A DNA stretch of 64,000 bases from Peromyscus leucopus (Eukaryota > Chordata > Mammalia > Rodentia > Cricetidae): NCBI RefSeq assembly GCF_004664715.2, contig NC_051075.1, forward strand, positions 89,751,709-89,815,708. Direction: 5' to 3'. The notes under the pieces are model-generated. The model saw nothing but the letters and a program-made list of their open reading frames with translations, was not told the origin of the DNA and ran no database searches. Below, piece by piece: positions 35,090 to 45,164 of this stretch. The translations under genes and the position numbers were made by a program. How positions within the stretch are numbered: the first letter of the stretch is position 1; each line of letters begins with the position of its first letter.

Positions 35090-35520
35090 ATCTACTAGCT
35101 GTGACGACTGCAAAAGACCTGCAAAATCAGGCCTCCTAACATCCCCCATAGAAGGTGGGGAGGGTCACTGGATCCTCACCTGAGATTCCAGCCACCCCCT
35201 TGTATGCCTCCCTCCCAGCCATATGTACCTGATGCACGTGTTCCTAAGAAGTGCCAGAGACTATAGAATGTTGAAGGTTAACTGAGGTAATCACTCCAGC
35301 CACGTGACAATGAAGACCTGGCTATCCATGTTATGGTGAGACCTTTCCAGTGATGTGTCTCTTTAGGGGTCACCCCCATACCTCTAAGCACCCCCCAACC
35401 GATGCTCTGAAAGTCCTATATACTCACTGATTTGCCAATTTGGACTTTGGTGGAATCACCACTTTGACCTGTGCTCTATCTGGGATGAGTACACATTTAT
35501 TCATGTCTCTCAAGAAAAAA
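35090..35520 (+). mobile_element. possible LTR fragment
   Basis: A C-rich U3-like stretch leads to 'AAAGTCCTATATACTCACTG' (TATA-like, about 35410-35429) and a T-rich end near 35500. No termini or duplication could be fixed, so this is a weak structural guess. Confidence 0.25.
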
Positions 35521-36385
35521 TTCACACTATCATTGCAAAAATGACATCCAAGGGAACATTCCTGGATAGCCATTCTCTTTTCCTGACCCTCATAAATCAC
35601 AAAGTTAAACTGACCCCTGGGGTTTTACTCTTCTGAACATAATGTACAGTCATAAAACAAATTTTGGTCCCACAGGACATCCCATTTTTATTTCATTATT
35701 TCAAGGAAAGGGTCACTTGAATGTTAAAGGGTTTGGTTTGATCTTTGCTATGATTCATGTTGACTCACACCCATAGATGCATTCTTATGCACTGAATACA
35801 TCTTATATATCAAATAATTGCCTCCATAGACCCCCATCATGGCAGTACCTTTCTGTAATATTTTCCAAAGCAATGTAGGTAATAAAAAGTCTAAAAAGAT
35901 AACCAAAGATAGAAAATAAACTCACTTAATATGTGATTATTATTTTGTGTAAGCTCCTATTCAGAGATGATTTATTTTTCTTTCTTCAAAACTAAAACCT
36001 TCCCCACAGCTAAGAAAGGCCCTTAGAAATTTCTCTCAAACACCAGACCTAAGTTTCTATTCACCCTCTTTTAACATTTCTATGCTAAGTTCAATCATCT
36101 CACTGATATTTCATTCTACAGAAGTAAGATGATAAAAATTTTATGAATGTAATAAAAGGAAAAATGAATGAAGATAATTTGGTATAATTTAACAAGATAA
36201 AATGAATCCCTGTGCTCTTAATGTAAGAGCAAGCTACAATCTACAAAGAAATATGCAATTATGGAAACATGGGTTTTGCATGAAAGTACCATCGACAGTC
36301 ACAATTTAGTTATATGAAACATTAATTAGGATGGTTCCAGGGACTTGAAAGGGGTTTTGTCTCTAAATTCTTTCCAAAGTACAGT
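35521..36385. other. AT-rich single-copy sequence
   Basis: No repeat or gene recognised. Confidence 0.45.
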
Positions 36386-36390
36386 TATTT

Positions 36391-36608
36391 TTAAGATTTA
36401 TTTTATTCTATGCATATGCGTATGTAGTCTACATTTATTTTTGTGAATCATGTGCGTGAAGTTTTCCTTGGGGACCAGAAGAGGGCATCAGATTATCTGA
36501 AGTTGTAATTATAGGCTCTTGTGAGTCATCACGTGAGTTCTGGGAATGGAACCCAGGTCCTGTACATGAGGAACAACTGCTCTCAACTAATGTGCCATCT
36601 CTCCAGCA
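36391..36608 (-). mobile_element. B3-type SINE (minus)
   Basis: Antisense markers: 'AAGATTTATTTTATTCTATGC', 'GGACCAGAAGAGGGCATCAG', 'GGGAATGGAACCCAGGTCC', and 'AATGTGCCATCTCTCCAGC' at the head end. Confidence 0.88.
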
Positions 36609-37569
36609 ACAGTTAAGTTCTTTTTAAAGGCTTCCTTACTCAAATGCTATTCGGGTTAGGGTAGGGTTTTTTCTAATCTCTAGATTTGATTTCCTGTTTT
36701 GGGCATCTTCAAGGGACCACGGCTGTCTGCCTCTGCATAGGACCTCCTATTCTTCATCAGTTAAAGATCACACATTTGTTCCTCAGAGAGAGAAGATTTA
36801 GATTAAGTTCTTTTTGACATAGTATGTTTTTGTTTGTTTTTTGAGACCCTAAAGATTTTTAATGAGGAGGCTCAGCCCAAGCCCAGCATAGTGGGAGTCT
36901 GAAGAGTAGCAGCTCTCTGGGAGGAGGCAGCCATTTCCCAAGTATCCCTGCTACTTCCCACAGTAAGGAAGTTGTCTAACTTGGCATCACACAGTCCAGT
37001 TAGATGAAGGATGAAACAAAAATGCCTTAGAAGTCTATTTCATTGACCAATCTAAAGCACAGATCAAATTGGCTTTCTCCCAAGACTAAACATCGCTCCA
37101 AATCCCCTTATCCTGTGAAACTGTATCTGAGATTCTGACCCACACATGGCACCAGGCCCTGGCCTCCACTCAGTCAGGCAGTTATCCATGGAAGTGGCTC
37201 ACGGCTGACACACAGATTGACTGGTTCACACTAATTTACTTCACAGAGATTCCATTTATCTCTTAGAAGATCCCCTGGCAGCAGCTTATAATGGCATATC
37301 CTAGGATGCCTGCCTGCGTGTGTTTTTAAAGTGGCAGTCCTTGATGAACCTGGGCTGGAAGACAGTTCACAGACAGAGGAGCCGACACTTTCAGAACACA
37401 TCCCGAGGCACAGCTGGAGCCAGGAAGCTTGCTTGACTGGGCAGAGCAGCTGAGGATTTGCTGTATGTGCTTTCTGATTGGGGGGGGGGGGGGGGGGGCG
37501 GGCAAATGAGGAACAGAGAGGGGTGCAGAGGACAGACTATAATTTGGCCACTAATCTTTCCTTATTGTT
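36609..37569. other. single-copy sequence with a G19 run
   Basis: Contains the poly(G) at 37480-37498. The stretch 37030-37340 is repeat-free and could be conserved, but this is unproven. Confidence 0.45.
37480..37498. repeat. uninterrupted G19 run
   Basis: Nineteen G, then CGGG. It is long enough for a G-quadruplex on the plus strand. Such runs are also prone to assembly length error. Confidence 0.9.
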
Positions 37570-37574
37570 TGTGT

Positions 37575-37812
37575 ATATATTTAATTTCTGTGTGTGAACA
37601 TGTGTGTGAGGGTGCCAAGAGGTTGGCACTTCAGCTAGGCTGGCTGGCCAGTGAGTTTCAGGGTCCTTCTTGTCTCTACTTCCCCAGTGCGGGGGTTACA
37701 AGTACATTGCCACAGCATCTGGCTCTTATACCCTGGGGGCCTGGGGCGCTAACCCAGGTCCTCATGCATGAATGGAAAGCACTTTGCTATGGAGCCACCT
37801 ACCCAGGCCCAC
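37575..37812 (-). mobile_element. tRNA-derived SINE (minus)
   Basis: 'GGCTGGCTGGCCAGTGAGTTTC', 'CCAGTGCGGGGGTTACAAG' and 'CGCTAACCCAGGTCCTCATG' then 'AGCCACCTACCCAGGCCC' follow the antisense B4/B3-type order. Confidence 0.75.
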
Positions 37813-38099
37813 TTTTGCTCTTTAAATACTATGACATTATTAATTTCAACACATTTTCGGTGGACTGTTCTAAAGTTAGAAGTGTGGTTCACTGGGCTGG
37901 GAAGAAAGAGTGAAGGGGTGGACACATATTTTTCCATCCTATTCCAAGTGTTAAGAATAAGTGATGGTTGAAGGGTCATTCCTAAATGGGACATTCCCTC
38001 TAAGGCATAGGGAACAGCATAGAAGAGGAAAAGAGGACACACACACACACATACACACACACACACCCCAGAAGACAGAGAGAAGCCATGCAGAATGCT
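37813..38099. other. short unique spacer with CA tract
   Basis: An imperfect (CA)n at 38035-38067. Nothing else. Confidence 0.5.
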
Positions 38100-38545
38100 A
38101 AGTTCTAGGTACGACATGGCCCTGGCAATCATGAACTCAGAGCAGTCGAGGTTGCCTGTGTTGGGAATGCATAAGACCAGACCTGTCGTTTGTCAATCAT
38201 GCACTGGGAAAGAACTCACAGAGTCCTATCCCTCCCCACCAAGCTATTGGTTGATTCCAAGGGAAGGTCAGTCACTGTCTTCAGTTGAGTACACAAGAGT
38301 GAGCCCACCAGGCTCCAGGGGATCACTCCCAACCCATGGTCACACAAATGGCTTTTGTCAAAGTCAAAACAAAAGGTCAAGATGTGGGAAAGACACTGTT
38401 GGGAATTCAGAGGAGTGGTTTTAACAGTGATAGTAGGGAGGGATGCAGGGAGGGGGGAAAGGGCAGGGGTGAGAGTAAACAGAATGTCCTATATGTGGGG
38501 ATGAAACCACCTAAGAATACCTTTAATAAAAGTTATAATCAATAA
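38100..38545 (+). mobile_element. L1 3' UTR fragment
   Basis: 'GAACTCAGAGCAGTCGAGGTT', 'AGACCAGACCTGTCGTTTGTC', 'CCCACCAAGCTATTGGTTG', a purine block at 38440-38475, and 'CTTTAATAAAAGTTATAATC' at the end match rodent L1 3' UTR order. The 109-codon open frame at 38095-38424 is a by-product. Confidence 0.8.
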
Positions 38546-38868
38546 CAAAGAAAGTAAAGAACACCAACTAATTTCATTTGCTATCAACAGTGAGGTCCAA
38601 AGAGCTAGTTAAAGGCCACACCACAACTGACTGGCTCGCTGTTTACATCTGAAGATAGGAAGCCTTTACATTTGCCCTCCTAGGCCTACCATAGAGCTTG
38701 GGGAAAGACAAACTGGATCTGTATTTATCAAAAGAGTAACCAGATGGATTAATACCTGAGAAGATACGTCATACTGGTTCTATATTTGGGAAATGTAGTA
38801 GAACATTGGCCAGTCACATGGCAGAGGGAATTGAAATATTTTGATTCATAATTTATTATTTGAAGGGG

Positions 38869-38870
<2 letters not shown>
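38546..38870. other. single-copy sequence
   Basis: The stretch 38585-38650 vaguely resembles an MIR 3' part ('GAGGTCCAAAGAGCTAGTTAAA'), too weak to call. Confidence 0.35.

Positions 38871-38871
<1 letters not shown>

Positions 38872-38920
<49 letters not shown>
38872..38920. repeat. (GT)24 microsatellite
   Basis: A perfect GT run forming the antisense tail of the SINE that follows. Confidence 0.96.
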
Positions 38921-38921
<1 letters not shown>

Positions 38922-39203
38922 TACATGCTCACGTGCATGCATGGAAGCTCCAAGAGGGCACCATCTACTTTCCTTTATTACTCTGCATATTCTTTGAGGC
39001 AGGGTCTCTCCCTGAGTCTAAGGCTATGTTTATCTAGGTTAAGCTAGAAGGCAGCAAGGCCCAGTGATCCTACCTACTCCCCACACCTCAGGGCCGGAGT
39101 TACAGGCATTCATAGGGTACCAGGTTTGTTACCTGAGTTCTGGGATCTGAACTCTGATCCTCTCAGCAAGGCCTCTTAACCACTGAGCCATCTCTCCATC
39201 CAC
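38921..39203 (-). mobile_element. B4/RSINE1-type SINE (minus)
   Basis: 'TTTGAGGCAGGGTCTCTCC', a diverged middle, 'GGGATCTGAACTCTGATCC' and 'TTAACCACTGAGCCATCTC' show the antisense layout, with the GT tail at left. Confidence 0.8.
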
Positions 39204-39470
39204 CGAATTTAGATCATTTAATGGCACTGAAGCTAATAACATTAAAACAGTAATCTTAAACAACAGCAAGTCTACAGAAGCAGTGGGTGAGCCCCATCAA
39301 AAGGGAGGATTTAGGTATTGCTCATGCCTTATGGTGACTGTGCTGCTGGCCTGGAGCTTTGAGAAACAGCTGTGATTGTCTTCAAAGACACTCAAAGTCA
39401 AAGACATTCAAGCCATCCCCAAACCAATTAAGCAGATGTAAACAGAAGGAAGACCCTCCCTGAGAACCAC
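39204..39470. other. single-copy sequence
   Basis: No repeat recognised. It leads into the stronger conserved-element candidate. Confidence 0.4.
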
Positions 39471-39860
39471 CACTGTACCGCTCCTTAATGAAAAGTGGTG
39501 TAATTGCATGCTATCCAGCTCCTTGATCTCACATTAAATCTAATAGATTGCTGATTTACACTGAGCATGCTGGTCCTAGCATTCTGCAGTGCTGTGCTGA
39601 ATTTTAGCTCATTATCCTTCATCATGCTACTTGTAATCCTTAAAGCCCGCGATTGTGTCTGGCTGTTTGGTGAGGATTGCGCTGGGTAATGCAGGCATAT
39701 GACTTCTAGGGGTGATGGTTTAATTGAATGACACAGTATGAGTCAGCATTTGAAGAGTTATACAGATTGCTTTCCTTTTTGGACAGCCTGGTTTGAGTAT
39801 GTATGTTTCCTGCAGCAAATATCAAGATAATTATTTAGTTTCCATCTGCTAAAAAGAACA
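39471..39860. other. strong candidate conserved non-coding element
   Basis: About 390 bp free of repeats with dense factor-like motifs: 'GTGTAATTGCATGCTATCC', 'TCTAATAGATTGCTGATTTAC', 'GCTCATTATCCTTCATCATGC', 'TGGTTTAATTGAATGACAC', and an AP-1/MAF-like 'ATGAGTCAGCATTTG'. It has no open frame and no splice-site logic. The texture is that of a developmental enhancer in a gene desert; this is inference, since no alignment was available. Confidence 0.4.
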
Positions 39861-40518
39861 GCTTTTTTTTTTTTTCCAGTGAGGAACAAATACTACTTAA
39901 TTGCCATGGACCTTGGCCAGTACGTTATTAAAACACCCAAACCGAGTAAAATCCTGGCTTACCTATAAACTGGTGGCCCTGAGAAACCAGCTAGCCCTTC
40001 TGGGTTTTCGCCTTTTACAGCACAATGATAAGGACAGTGCCCAGCAGAAGAGAACCGTGCTCAGTGAGTAGTTCAGATAAAATGAGAATTGCTTAGAACA
40101 ATGACTAGAAAGCAACAGGCCTGTGTAGGTCAAGCATTATTACCATTTTCTATCTGTGGTTGTTTAGAAATGTGTGTTATTTACCAACGTGATGTCTAGC
40201 CTTTGGATCGAGACATTTTATCCCATTTTGCCTGACACTACAGTGATAACATAAAATATATGACAGCAGTGCAGGGCGTTTTAAGTGGTTCTATCAACTA
40301 GATCTTCATTTGAGACTTCAGAACTCTGGGAGATACCTAGCAGCCCCTCTTACTTGAATGGTGTGCACAGGCATATGGTGACCAAATAAAACCCTGCCCA
40401 AAGCCACCTGTAACTTTTCCTTTTTCTTATAAATTGTGCCAGATACAGCAGAAAGTAGAGACAGTTTCTGACAGTGTTGGCCAGACAATGCGAGATCTCA
40501 TTGGAAAGATGTTCTTGA

Positions 40519-40522
<4 letters not shown>
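39861..40522. other. single-copy sequence
   Basis: Repeat-free apart from a T run near 39860. Possibly a continuation of the conserved block. Confidence 0.4.

Positions 40523-40568
<46 letters not shown>
40523..40568. repeat. uninterrupted T46 run
   Basis: Forty-six T followed by GCAG. No SINE or L1 body is recognisable on its right side, where an antisense insertion would lie. It is either an expanded mononucleotide tract or an assembly-sensitive site. Confidence 0.95.
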
Positions 40569-40570
<2 letters not shown>

Positions 40571-40799
40571 AGTTAAATAGATATGGTGACATGCTGATGT
40601 TTTTTAAGAAATACTACAATGACCCTCATGAAAACTAGACCCGGGCTTGGAATTTTAAATTATTGCACATGCACAATGGTTTCAGATTATAGATGTTCTG
40701 ATTGTGCCTCCTTAAATAAATAGTTATATCTTTTATACCGAAGCTGAGAACAAATCTTGGGCTACTATTTATGTATGGTCCTTGATCCTTGATTTGTTT

Positions 40800-41020
40800 T
40801 TAAAGGTTCACTTGCTTTTATTTTATGGATATGAGTATTTGTCTGTAGGTATATTTACCACATGTGTTCAGTGCTCACAGAGGCCAGAGAAGGGTGTTGG
40901 ATTTCCTGGAACTGCAGTTACAGATGTTTGCAGGCTGTCATGTAGATGCTGGGAATCAAACCCAGGTCCTCCGCAAGAGCAGTCGGTGCTCTCAGCCAGG
41001 GAGACATCTCTGCAGCCCTG
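40800..41020 (-). mobile_element. B3-type SINE (minus)
   Basis: 'CACAGAGGCCAGAGAAGGGTG', 'TTTCCTGGAACTGCAGTTAC', 'GGGAATCAAACCCAGGTCC' and 'AGCAGTCGGTGCTCTCAGCC' match the antisense B3 order well. Confidence 0.92.
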
Positions 41021-41400
41021 ATCCCTGCTCTTTTGGATGACTCTTCTGTTTACTTTAGGTTTAGAGCAAAGCTGATGAGGAAAGGGAAAGTTTAACCCAG
41101 CTGGGCTCCGTCAAATGCAAAGCCACAGTAGGAGGGCGATTATTTGATGATCCGCACAACTGAAGGCAAGAGTCAAGACTGCCTCTTCCTGCCTTTGGTT
41201 GCTGACATCCCCTTCATCCTTGTTTCCAGGTTAGAAAGTGCCAGAAGGCAGCCAGTCAAATAACAACAATGGAAACAACCTCTTCTTTAAACCGCAGGTC
41301 AAATCTTGGAAGCAGGACGTGTTAATATCCACCTTAATGGATAATATAGCCTTGTTAATATTTTAACTGAACCTAGTTGAAAAGAAACACGTAAAGTGGG
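41021..41400. other. candidate conserved non-coding segment
   Basis: Repeat-free, with 'GGCGATTATTTGATGATCCGC' near 41136 and 'TAATATCCACCTTAATGG' near 41323. It looks like conserved sequence but was not tested. Confidence 0.3.
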
Positions 41401-44110
41401 ATAAAGTTGAGACTACCTTTCTATCATACTCCAGCCATAGCAAACAACACATTTTGCTCAGCTGTTTCCTTCATCGACACCCCCATGTTCACACAAAAAG
41501 ATCAAACTTTCTCAGCTCCTGTGTGCTTCTACACACTGTAATAGTGGCTAAAAAAACTGGGTCAGAAGCTTGAGAGTTGGCAAGATCCTTGCCATTGCAT
41601 TTACATATTGAGAAATGAGTGTCATGATATCGGTCTTCATAATAAGTTGCCAAAAGTCTACTATATAAATGTGTCTACAGAAAGGTAACATCATCACAAG
41701 AGAAAAAGCTTCCCTAAGCAGAGAGGGAAACAAGCAAGTGAAAATTTTGAAAAAAGAGAGAAATATAAATTTTGTGGAAGATAAATCAAATCAGCCATAG
41801 AGTTTAAATAAATAAATAGATAGATAGAAAAGCAATTAAATAACAATAAATAATCTTCATGTATTAGCATATATTCAAACCAAGCAGCATTATCAGTAAA
41901 TGCCAAAGAGCTTAATTCATCGATTGGAGGAAAAGACGGAAAGTAAAATCTAACTGACAAATTTTACTGACAAAGTAAAATCTAACACTGTGTTGGATAA
42001 AAGAGTTAAGGAAGATTAAACATAAAAGGATAGGAAGGCTTTAAATAAATGAAAAGAAAGCAGCTGCCACACTAACACTGCACGGGGTGGAAAGCAAACC
42101 CAAGAGCATCAAATAAAGACACAGGGAAGGATATTTCTCACACTAAGGGCACTATTCACATTGAAGGCTGTTTCTGGCTAACCAGTTTGCATATAATTTT
42201 ATTGTCATTTTAATGAATCTGAAATACTCCCAAGGAAAGCAAAGAGCAAATACTAGTAAGATATAGCTTTACTCTCTTTCAACCTAAGGCAGAAATGAAG
42301 ACAAACTATTGACAAGTATATAAAAAATCTACAAAAGCAAATCAGTCTGCTACTTTGAATGGTCATAATAGATGGCACATGTTGCTGTCATATGCACATA
42401 AAAATTCACATTTTTATTACCAAAAAAATTCCCAGGAATGTCCCAAGGAATAAAATTAACATAAACACCACCCTCAAAATTACAGAGCAATAAACTCAAA
42501 TCTAACAAGATTTCTTATGAGTAGCCATGCGGAGTCTTGCCCTTCTCTGTGTGTAAGGCTATACTGAATGGGCGGTCACCTTCTCTAGTGAGAAATAAGG
42601 AGTATAAAATGGATGGCAAGGCGTTCCTCACCTGCCTACTCTTTGTGTTCTTTTGTAGCTGTGTTCAGATGATCACAGAGTTCCTTTTCTTTACTTTTGG
42701 TACTATAGACTATGGTAGCACTAAAAAATATGCCCAAGATCTTCTTTCAAAATATACTGTGCTCAAGCACACTTCAGAGGGAAGTCTTTCAAAATTAGAG
42801 AAAGAACCCAGAGCTGCTTTCTTCCCAGAGACTAAGTGATGAAGGGTGCGTGACAGCAGGATGCTGTGTGGTGAGATGTCTCAAGCACACAGTAGATGGA
42901 ATTCCTCTTGCTCATCTAGACCATCCACAGAATTCCAGCCAAGGTCAGTGATTTCAAAAGGAGGGAGCTAGTCACTAAAGCTGAAAGGCAAGGCACTGAT
43001 CTTCACTATCCTCCATTACTGATTCATAAAGGCAATGGAAATTGGGGCGAGTCTAGAAAGCAAGGACTGAGAAGGCAGTAAGGACTTTCTCACCACGTCA
43101 CAAACTGATTTTTTTTTTTTTTTTGATTGGGGAAGGGCAGGATAGGGTTTGATGGTAATGCAGTACATATTGTTGAGTATCTTAAACCAGATTATGATCT
43201 TTTTTAAAAAGTTAGTTCTGATCTCTGAACAATGGAAGAGTCATTGTTTAAAACGGGTTAAAAATCATAACCAGCTATAAGAGTTTAAAACCCAGAGTCA
43301 AGAGAGAAAAACATCAAGGCATTTGCTTCATCTTAAAACCAACTCAGAAAGGCTAAGGATGACAGACAAGAAGCCTAGAAATAATCTGGGGAAATTCAAA
43401 GGAGAAAGAAAAAGCCTGATCATAAAAAAAATACAAGCATGCCAGTAAGGAGTGTTTGAGGCAGGTGCATGTGGACGATGGTCCTTCACTCTTTCTTAAG
43501 AGTTCATTCCTTGGACAGGGCTTCCATTTGTTAGTTAAGAAAATCTAAACTCAAGGTAGTTAAAATAACACTTTTTGCTCACATACATAAATCCAAAGAC
43601 TGCCTGAAAGGAGCCAACTTTTTATAAAAAAAAAGTAGATTTAAGTTATTTTCAAAGGCAAGAAAGGTCAATTTTAGAACATATTAATGTTTAATTAAAC
43701 CAATATGAAGGTGAAGTTTTACATCTAAGGCCACCTAGGCTGTGATTTATAATGGGTCAGAGGTGATTTCTTAAACTTTTGTTTTATTCTTGAATTGTGC
43801 CAACTTGCATTAACACATGGTAAAATTAAAGAACCCAAGTCCCAAGCCCTAGAGCTCTGAGAATTACCTTGCCCACTTGGGCTTACCTGCTCTCCTTTTC
43901 ACCCATGTAGATACTTCCCGGGGGGGGGGGACTGATGGCATCCTCTCTGGTAGTAGAAGTTCAATTAGACCAAATAAGATAAGGTTCATTGAATCCAGCC
44001 ATTGTTCTTCGTACAGGGCTTCAGGGCAAGCCACGGTGACAAGTGTTGAAGAGATAGATTTGATGGGACACAATCCAGGACCTACAATTGCTTTTCTGTC
44101 TCATGGGTCT
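41401..44110. other. AT-rich single-copy region
   Basis: About 2.7 kb. There is a 15-bp direct repeat of AAAGTAAAATCTAAC near 41939 and 41972 flanking a short spacer, poly(T) near 43110 and G11 at 43920-43930. A 100-codon frame at 42537-42839 starts at TTG and has no domain. Confidence 0.45.
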
Positions 44111-44114
44111 TGAC

Positions 44115-44330
44115 CAGGGGCTGGGAAGCCATTTCTTAAAGGTCAAGATGGTCAATATTTCAGACAATGGGTCAGGAAGGACATGGGCAGATCCTAACTA
44201 CTTAGCATTGCTGTAAGGACGCAGAAGCCATAGCTGGCAACACAAGGAGGAAAGTCTGTAACTATGTTCCAATAAAACTTTATTTACCACAGCCTGGCTT
44301 CATCCCATAGGCCCACAATCTTGACCATTT
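44115..44330 (-). mobile_element. ancient MER20-like hAT-Charlie copy
   Basis: The order matches the reverse complement of MER20: 'CAGGGGCTGGGAAGCC' terminus, 'AAAGGTCAAGATGGTCAATATTTCAG', 'GCAGAAGCCATAGCTGG' and especially 'GTTCCAATAAAACTTTATTTACC' followed by a decayed 'CATCCCATAGGCCCACAATC' end (each match diverged). The size, about 215 bp, equals that family's full length as I remember it. MER20 predates the placental radiation, so an orthologous copy should exist elsewhere. (Motifs above 20 bases are imperfect; key core is CCAATAAAACTTTATTTA at 44270-44287.). Confidence 0.75.
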
Positions 44331-45112
44331 TTGGTTGGCATATCAAACTACCAGCTGAGCTGGAGTCTACTGTGATGTCGAAAGCTTATCACCCCAGAAT
44401 AACTATAAATGGCTACTAACCAAAACATTACCCTTAATAAAAACACTATGAGACTCTTTGCAATAATATTTTCAAATCAACTGTGTGGTTTCCAAGTGTG
44501 ATCTTGGGAAATGACAATGCCTGGTTGCAAAGTCAAAAGGTTGGATCCATCTGTAGGATTATAACATAAAATTCTCTCCTTTCTGATGATGAAACACTGA
44601 CTGCAAAATGGACCTGAACCTCCCCTTCCTAACCACTTCAACTACCAGCCTGGCCCAGGAGATAGTAAGACAGTAAGACTTTGGCTTCTCCCTTGGGGGG
44701 ATGTGTGTAGGCTTTCTATGTGCAGATTGTCTCGAGTACACACCTGCATCCACTGTAGAAGGTGCTATAGCTGAAGGAGAGGAGACGGTGAGAGTAGAAC
44801 CATTAATGGAAGGAACATTTATTAAGTGCTGACTGTGTGACAGTTCCTCCAGTAGCCAACAACACACATAGGTCCCTCATAATTTTAAATCTTAGATTCT
44901 AAGCAGGAGGCATATGGTAAGTGCATACTCACAAAACTACTAATCGTCACATGAAAATAAGTGATCAGAAAGTCAACCCCCAGTGTGTCGTGAGCACTCA
45001 CGAAGCTTGGAAGTCAACGAAGCAATGTGGGAAGTAAGAATTCCATGGATAGAAACCTGGTAAAAGTGTTTATGACAGGAGAGACAATAGTTTGGAGGGG
45101 AGCCAGCTGCCT

Positions 45113-45114
<2 letters not shown>
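44331..45114. other. single-copy sequence
   Basis: A MIR-like phrase ('CATTTATTAAGTGCTGACTG' near 44817) hints at an ancient SINE but is too short to call firmly. Confidence 0.4.

Positions 45115-45162
<48 letters not shown>
45115..45162. repeat. (GT)24 microsatellite
   Basis: A perfect GT run. No flanking SINE is recognised, unlike several other CA/GT tracts in the window. Confidence 0.96.

Positions 45163-45164
<2 letters not shown>

Noticed and set aside
35090..35520. Retroviral coding remnants next to the possible LTR
   Set aside because: No gag, pol or env-like frame was seen beside this or any other LTR in the window.
37458..37913. 151-codon frame starting in a poly-Gly stretch
   Set aside because: It crosses the G19 run and an antisense SINE, so composition comes from repeats.
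38095..38424. 109-codon frame
   Set aside because: Lies wholly in an L1 3' UTR fragment.
42537..42839. 100-codon frame with a hydrophobic segment
   Set aside because: Begins at TTG rather than ATG, no known family and AT-rich surroundings. The hydrophobic run is easily produced by T-rich DNA.
44817..44935. MIR-like phrase
   Set aside because: Only about 25 matching bases, too short to separate from chance.
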